NCBI GenBank assembly: GCA_011524395.1
Contig: WTKN01000065.1
Coordinates: forward strand, 1 to 38,217
Source: Moorena sp. SS36440bin_2
GTDB taxonomy: Bacteria; Cyanobacteriota; Cyanobacteriia; Cyanobacteriales; Coleofasciculaceae
Direction of reading: 5' to 3'
Length of the DNA: 38,217 bases
Part shown: piece after piece, positions 33,287 through 38,217 of the stretch
Layout: every line of letters starts with the position of its first letter
Numbering within the stretch: the first letter of the stretch is position 1
Translations under genes and position numbers: made by a program
Notes under the pieces: model-generated
What the model saw: only the letters and a program-made list of their open reading frames with translations
Told to the model about the DNA's origin: nothing
Databases searched by the model: none

Positions 33287-34948
33287 ATGCACAAGACAGA
33301 AAAAATCCTGGCTTCAACGTTTACCTTTTTGCTGCTGATAGCGATCGCACCAGTTGCTGTTTTCGCCCATGCCGGGCATGGCAATGAGTTCCAAAGCGGA
33401 ACCGAAGCCACCAGCAATCCCGAAGGAATTAAGGTAGATGCGACAACCGCTAGTCAAATTGGGATTAAACTCCAATCCGTATCTAGGCAATTTTTGGATA
33501 TTGGGATTAAAACCACCGGGCAAATTGAAACCCAGCCCAACCAACAGGCGCAAGTAACAGCACCGATTCCCGGTACAGTTGCTAAACTTTTGGTCAAACC
33601 AGGTCAGAGGGTCAAAAAAGGTCAAGCGGTTGCTGTCATCTCTAGCTTGGAGTTAATTGAATTGCGGGTTGAGTCTCTCGACAGACTGACTGAAGCTAAG
33701 GCAACATTGGGAGAAGCTGAGGCAAATCTCGAACTAGCTCAGGAAAATTTAGAACGTCAGCGTCAAATTGCTGCTGCTGAAATCGATGAAGCTGAAACTC
33801 AGCTAGCAGTAGCCCAAGAAGAATACGATAAAGACCTAGCATTAGCAATCGAAGGTGCTCTGGCTCGACGTCAGATGCTAGAGTCGAAAACTAAGCTAGC
33901 AGAGGCCAAAACGTTACTGAAAAGAGCATTTAGCCGTCGAGAGGTTCTGGAAGCAGAAGCAGAACTTAAACGGGCTCAAACAGCAGTTAAGGCTGCCAAA
34001 TCTCGGGTTCAACTGAGCGATACTACCTACAAAACCCGACTGCAACAACTTAGTAATTCTGCTAATGAGCAAGGAAAGGTAACGGTGCTTGCTCCAATTT
34101 CCGGTAGAGTAGCGCAGTGGCAAGTAACCTTGGGTGAATCCTTTGAAGACGCAGGTGGTCAACTGATGACGATTGTTAACAATAATCAAGTCTGGGCAAC
34201 TGCTAATATTTATGAAAAAGATTTATACAAGGTAAAAATAGGCCAAAAGGTCAGATTAGAAGTTTCTAGTCTGCCTAATCAGACTTTTACAGGTCAAGTT
34301 ACCCAAATCGACCCGATAGTGGCAGGTCAGACACGAGTAGTGCCAGTGAGGGTAAGGTTGGATAATCCTGGAGGGCAACTAAAACCAGGAATGTTTGCTC
34401 AATTAAAGATTTTTACTGATAAAACCAATGTAGCTACTTTAGCGATTCCTCAAGATGCTTTGGTGGATGCTAATGGTAAACAACTGGTTTATGTAGAAAA
34501 TGGTCAGAACTTCTATGAACCTGCAGAACTTGCTCTCGGTTCAACTTTTGGGGATTTCGTAGAAGTCAAGAATGGTTTATTTGAAGGTGACCAGATTGTG
34601 GCTGAAGGGGGGGTGATGTTGTATGCCCAATCCCTAAGGGGTGGGTCTAAAGCTGATGACCATGAACATGAGCAAGAAGAACATAATCATCAGGCAACAT
34701 CCACTAACGTTAATGTTGCTAGCCTACCCTGGTGGTGGGTTTTTCCTGTAGGAGGGGTAATTACAGCTGGTGCTTTTATGCTGGGACAGCGCACTGCTTC
34801 ACAATCAAGACCAGCACCGATAGAAATTTCCGATGGACTGACCAATAATAGCTATCATCCCACTGGTGATGTAAAAGGAAATGGGCAGAGCAATGGGGAT
34901 GGCTATTTAGATTCCGCGATTCCTAATCGTTTCGCAAACAAGCAATAA
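33287..34948 (+). CDS. Efflux RND periplasmic adaptor (CzcB/CusB/NrsB-like) with His-rich regions
   Basis: A 553-residue membrane-fusion protein linking an RND pump to an outer-membrane channel. A signal peptide is visible (TFTFLLLIAIAPVAVFA), and the mature end starts HAGHGNEF. The barrel-sandwich/lipoyl halves (TAPIPGTVAKLLVKPGQRVKKG and VLAPISGRVAQWQVTLGESF) flank a long coiled-coil hairpin (about 120-260). The beta-barrel part includes VWATANIYEKDLYKVKIGQ. After residue 455 comes a His/Glu-rich stretch DDHEHEQEEHNHQ, then a hydrophobic helix (WWWVFPVGGVITAGAFMLG) near the C-terminus, an addition to the usual adaptor. It starts 488 bp from the divergent regulator and 26 bp before the pump gene, so the two are an operon. 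Confidence 0.92.
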   Translation: MHKTEKILASTFTFLLLIAIAPVAVFAHAGHGNEFQSGTEATSNPEGIKVDATTASQIGIKLQSVSRQFLDIGIKTTGQIETQPNQQAQVTAPIPGTVAKLLVKPGQRVKKGQAVAVISSLELIELRVESLDRLTEAKATLGEAEANLELAQENLERQRQIAAAEIDEAETQLAVAQEEYDKDLALAIEGALARRQMLESKTKLAEAKTLLKRAFSRREVLEAEAELKRAQTAVKAAKSRVQLSDTTYKTRLQQLSNSANEQGKVTVLAPISGRVAQWQVTLGESFEDAGGQLMTIVNNNQVWATANIYEKDLYKVKIGQKVRLEVSSLPNQTFTGQVTQIDPIVAGQTRVVPVRVRLDNPGGQLKPGMFAQLKIFTDKTNVATLAIPQDALVDANGKQLVYVENGQNFYEPAELALGSTFGDFVEVKNGLFEGDQIVAEGGVMLYAQSLRGGSKADDHEHEQEEHNHQATSTNVNVASLPWWWVFPVGGVITAGAFMLGQRTASQSRPAPIEISDGLTNNSYHPTGDVKGNGQSNGDGYLDSAIPNRFANKQ

Positions 34949-34974
34949 TCAGCAAGGCTGTAGGTAAGACCAAA

Positions 34975-37900
34975 ATGCTTAACTCGATCCTCAAGTGGTC
35001 TATTGCTAAACGCTGGCTAGTTGTAATTGGCGCTATCATCGTCACAGTTTGGGGATTTCGCATTGTTTCCCAAATGCCCTTAGATGTATTTCCCAATTTT
35101 GCTCCTCCCCAAGTTGAAATTCAAACGGAAGCACCGGGATTGGCTCCAGAAGAAGTGGAATCTTTAGTCACAATGCCTGTCGAAAGTGCTATCAATGGCA
35201 TTCCTGGATTGACTACAGTACGCTCGTCTTCGGGAGTGGGCATTTCCGTAGTAAAAGTTATCTTCAAATGGGATACTAATATCTATCAAGCTCGCCAGTT
35301 AGTAACTGAACGATTACAACAAGCTGCTGCCAGATTACCGGAAGGAGTAGAATCACCACAAATTTCTCCCCTTTCCTCCCCTATTGGAACCATTCTTTCT
35401 TACGCTTTTACCATTGACGAAGATGTAGAGACCGGAGATGTCCCCTCTAAAATTGACCTAATGGCTGTGCGTCGATTGGTTGATCGAGATATTACCAACC
35501 AATTATTGGCAGTAGCGGGGGTAACTCAGGTAATTGCCTATGGGGGAGATGTGCGTCAGTATCAGGTACTGGTTGACCCTGCCAAGTTAACCGCTTTTGA
35601 TGTTTCCTTAGCAGAAGTTACGGAAGCAGCAGCAGCAGCAAATACTAATGCGGCGGGTGGCTTTTTGATTAGTCCAGACAAGGAACTATTAATTCGAGGC
35701 ATTGGACGAGTTGAGTCAATCGAGGATTTAGAACAATCGGTGGTAGTGGCACGTAATGGCACACCAGTGCTGCTTTCTGATCTCGCTGATGTCCGCATTG
35801 GTGCTGCCTTGAAGCGGGGTGATGGTAGCTTGGATGGGAAAAAAGCAATTGTGGTGCTAGTTAACAAACAGCCCCTGGTTGATACTCCTACTGTTACCAA
35901 AGCGGTAGAAGCAGCCATGGAGGAAATTAAAGGGGGTTTGCCGGAGAATGTCAAGGTTACTGTTACCTTCCGCCAGTCCGATTTTATTGATGCCTCAATT
36001 AAAAATGTCAGGAATGCCTTGCGCGATGGCATCATCATTGTTTCTATTATTCTGTTTCTGTTCTTGATGAACTGGCGCACTGCCATTATTACCCTCAGCG
36101 CCATTCCTCTGTCTTTGTTGATTGGGATGATGTTACTCAATCTCTTTGGTTTGGGAATTAATACCATGACTCTCGGAGGATTAGCTGTAGCAATTGGCTC
36201 AGTGGTGGATGACTCAATTGTGGACATGGAAAATTGCTACCGGGGATTACGGAAAAATCAGCAAGCAGGAAATCCTCTCAACCCATTACAAGTGGTTTAT
36301 AACACTTCCGTGGAAGTGCGAGTTAGTGTGCTGTTTTCTACGGTAATTATTGCTGTAGTCTTCGCACCAATTTTTACCCTTACTGGTGTTGAAGGTCGTA
36401 TCTTTGCACCAATGGGAGTAGCCTATCTAGTGTCAATTTTTGCCTCTACCTTTGTAGCATTGACTCTTAGTCCAGCTTTGTGTGCTTTCTTGCTTGCTAC
36501 TGTACAGTTACCAGAAGAAGAAACTTGGGTAGCGCGGTTTTCTAAAAAACTATATCAGCCATTAATTCGATTTTCTCTTCATGCTCCCAGTCTAGTTTTG
36601 CTAACAGCAGTAGCAGGGTTTGTCGCTTCTCTAATTATTTTTACTTCTCTAGGACGAGTCTTTTTACCAGAGTTTCAGGAGCGATCGCTTGTTAATGCTT
36701 TCACTCTCTATCCCGGTGTCTCTCTAGAAATGACGAATCGGGCTGGTTCAGCCATGCAACTAGCTCTCAAAGATGACCCCCGGTTTGAGTCAGTGCAGTT
36801 ACGTTCAGGGCGTGCTCCCGGTGATGCTGATGCTGGTAGTGTTACTCTGGGCCATTTGGATGTGGAAATTTCAGAGGAGGGGATGAAAGACCGAAAAGCA
36901 ACCATTGAGAAACTCCGTGAGGAATTTGCTAAGTTACCAGGGGTAGCTCCTAGTATTGGTGGTTTTATTTCCCACCGCATGGATGAAGTCCTCTCAGGAG
37001 TCAGGAGTGCGATCGCAGTCAAAATTTTTGGTCCGGAACTTTCGGAATTACGAACTATTGGTGCTCAAGTTCGAGATGCCATGCAAGATATTCCTGGTGT
37101 GGTAGATCTAATTCTTGAACCCCAAATTCCGATCAAACAGGTGCAAATTACGTTTGACCGCGCTGCTGCTGCTCGTTATGGTCTTAGTGTTGGTCAGCTT
37201 TCAGACATTGTTGAAACTGCTCTCAATGGTAGAGTTGTCTCCCAGGTACTCGAAGAGCAACAGTTATTTGATTTGGTAGTGTGGTTAAAAGCCGAATACC
37301 GCAATAATCTTAATACCATTAGCAACCTGCTAGTTGACACTCCCACAGGCACTAAGATTCCTCTTGCCCAAGTTGCTCAGATTAGTTATGGTAAGGGACC
37401 CAACACCATCAACCGCGAAAATGTTTCTCGGCTGATTGTGGTCTCAGCTAATGTTGCTGATCGAGGTTTAGGTAGTGTTGTTGAAGAGATTCAAGCCAAA
37501 GTCAAGCAGAGAGTGCAATTACCTTCCGGTTACTTTATCCAATATGGAGGACAGTTTGAATCAGAACAACGAGCATCTCAAAGTTTACTAGTATTCGGTA
37601 CTTTGGCACTGATTGTGATTGCTGTTTTAATGTACTTTGCGGTCAAGTCAATTTCAGCAACAGTAATGATTATGCTCAATCTTCCTCTAGCATTAACTGG
37701 GGGAATTTTTTCCGTTGCCCTCGGTGGTGGTATTCTCTCGGTTGCTTCTATGGTAGGGTTTATCACTCTTTTTGGTGTTGCTACCCGCAATGGTTTACTC
37801 CTGGTAGATAATTACAACAATAAATTGGCTCAGGGAATGGCTTTAAAGCAAGTAATTATTGAAGGTTCAACAGAACGATTAGTGGCAATTTTAATGACAG

Positions 37901-38145
37901 CGTTGACTTCAGCTTTAGGAATGGTTCCTCTCGTAATTGGCACCGGGGCAGGGAAAGAAATTTTACAGCCATTAGCAATAGTTGTGCTGGGAGGATTGTT
38001 TACGTCTACAGCTTTAACCTTATTGGTATTACCAGCTTTATATGCTCAGTTTGGTCGCTTTTTCATATCTAAACCCATCAATCCAGGGATTTCACCTGAA
38101 GACTTAAATTCATCATTTAAAGGTGGTTCAGTGGTGGGTAAATAG
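34975..38145 (+). CDS. Heavy-metal RND efflux pump (CzcA/CusA/NrsA-like)
   Basis: A 1056-residue inner-membrane proton-driven pump, normal length. TM1 lies at the start (LVVIGAIIVTVWGF), then the pore domain with the family signature MPLDVFPNFAPPQVEIQTEAPGLAPEEVE. TM4 carries the proton-relay motif AIGSVVDDSIVDMEN, with D412, D413 and E419. The second half repeats the layout and closes with VLGGLFTSTALTLLVLPALY. The TM4 motif is neither the DFGxxxDGAVVxxEN of CzcA nor the DAAxxxEN form of CusA, so the metal is uncertain. It follows the adaptor by 26 bp. No outer-membrane factor gene lies inside the window. Confidence 0.94.
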   Translation: MLNSILKWSIAKRWLVVIGAIIVTVWGFRIVSQMPLDVFPNFAPPQVEIQTEAPGLAPEEVESLVTMPVESAINGIPGLTTVRSSSGVGISVVKVIFKWDTNIYQARQLVTERLQQAAARLPEGVESPQISPLSSPIGTILSYAFTIDEDVETGDVPSKIDLMAVRRLVDRDITNQLLAVAGVTQVIAYGGDVRQYQVLVDPAKLTAFDVSLAEVTEAAAAANTNAAGGFLISPDKELLIRGIGRVESIEDLEQSVVVARNGTPVLLSDLADVRIGAALKRGDGSLDGKKAIVVLVNKQPLVDTPTVTKAVEAAMEEIKGGLPENVKVTVTFRQSDFIDASIKNVRNALRDGIIIVSIILFLFLMNWRTAIITLSAIPLSLLIGMMLLNLFGLGINTMTLGGLAVAIGSVVDDSIVDMENCYRGLRKNQQAGNPLNPLQVVYNTSVEVRVSVLFSTVIIAVVFAPIFTLTGVEGRIFAPMGVAYLVSIFASTFVALTLSPALCAFLLATVQLPEEETWVARFSKKLYQPLIRFSLHAPSLVLLTAVAGFVASLIIFTSLGRVFLPEFQERSLVNAFTLYPGVSLEMTNRAGSAMQLALKDDPRFESVQLRSGRAPGDADAGSVTLGHLDVEISEEGMKDRKATIEKLREEFAKLPGVAPSIGGFISHRMDEVLSGVRSAIAVKIFGPELSELRTIGAQVRDAMQDIPGVVDLILEPQIPIKQVQITFDRAAAARYGLSVGQLSDIVETALNGRVVSQVLEEQQLFDLVVWLKAEYRNNLNTISNLLVDTPTGTKIPLAQVAQISYGKGPNTINRENVSRLIVVSANVADRGLGSVVEEIQAKVKQRVQLPSGYFIQYGGQFESEQRASQSLLVFGTLALIVIAVLMYFAVKSISATVMIMLNLPLALTGGIFSVALGGGILSVASMVGFITLFGVATRNGLLLVDNYNNKLAQGMALKQVIIEGSTERLVAILMTALTSALGMVPLVIGTGAGKEILQPLAIVVLGGLFTSTALTLLVLPALYAQFGRFFISKPINPGISPEDLNSSFKGGSVVGK

Positions 38146-38148
38146 TCA

Positions 38149-38217
38149 CAGGGAGCAGGGAACAGGGAGCAGGGAGCAGGGAGCAGGGAGCAGGGAGCAG
38201 GGAGCAGGGAGCAGGGA
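38149..38217 (+). repeat. Heptanucleotide tandem repeat running off the window
   Basis: About ten copies of CAGGGAG (one variant CAGGGAA) begin 3 bp after the pump stop codon and continue to the end of the window. This is the same heptamer family as at 32939 and similar to GTAGGGC at 14121. Confidence 0.95.

Noticed and set aside
35562-36227. Minus-strand frame of 221 codons
   Set aside because: Shadow of the RND pump gene, which has clear family motifs on the other strand.

Overview
The window looks like chromosome from a filamentous, repeat-rich cyanobacterium. Evidence seen directly: a photosystem II manganese-stabilizing protein gene (psbO), cyanobacterial-type sigma factors, several cyanobacteria-type conserved hypotheticals, recurrent GCGATCGC octamers (HIP1-like, e.g. 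5082, 5448, 9201, 20154), heptanucleotide tandem repeats and many palindromic intergenic repeats. The texture resembles Moorena/Moorea and relatives, but that genus-level placement is an inference.

Layout. 1-4510: a conserved hypothetical on the minus strand, psbO with a clear terminator, a possible 49-codon ORF, the group 3 sigma factor gene sigF, and a lipoprotein with five 27-bp coding repeats and a PilP/GspC-like end. 4710-6290: a small conserved protein and hisS. 6579-9816: a MotA/TolQ/ExbB-type protein with a long helical tail, an OmpA/MotB-type partner (together ZorA/ZorB-like), a 110-nt palindromic repeat element and a Uma2-family nuclease-fold gene. 9817-16753: an accessory stretch with two AT-rich genes for small secreted proteins, both with a leader hairpin and both next to a gene relic (a Uma2 3' end and an O-methyltransferase 3' end), a 1001-residue acidic repeat-containing protein, a DUF1823-like gene and a DMT transporter. 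16754-20979: two dihydroorotase-family genes (one lacking several metal ligands) flanking lepB, then tsaE. 21078-25138: a YvcK/CofD-type gene, ruvC with an insertion, and a TrkA-N potassium channel with a TVGYQ filter. 25275-30576: a small conserved protein, a GNAT acetyltransferase, a group 2 sigma factor and, divergently, priA. 30709-38145: a two-component system (kinase and OmpR-type regulator) divergent from a heavy-metal RND adaptor and pump, resembling the NrsRS/RppAB-NrsBA arrangement of Synechocystis.

How genes work together. The last block is the clearest functional unit: sensor, regulator and metal efflux pump around a 0.5-kb control region with TTTCAT direct repeats. The ZorAB-like pair is the best candidate for an undescribed or reduced system: the ion-driven motor half of Zorya antiphage defence is recognisable, but no ZorC, ZorD or ZorE is present, and the next gene is a nuclease-fold Uma2 protein. 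The remaining genes are mostly housekeeping (translation, replication, pyrimidine synthesis, secretion, recombination, t6A modification). I found no tRNA, rRNA, CRISPR array, complete insertion sequence or prophage.
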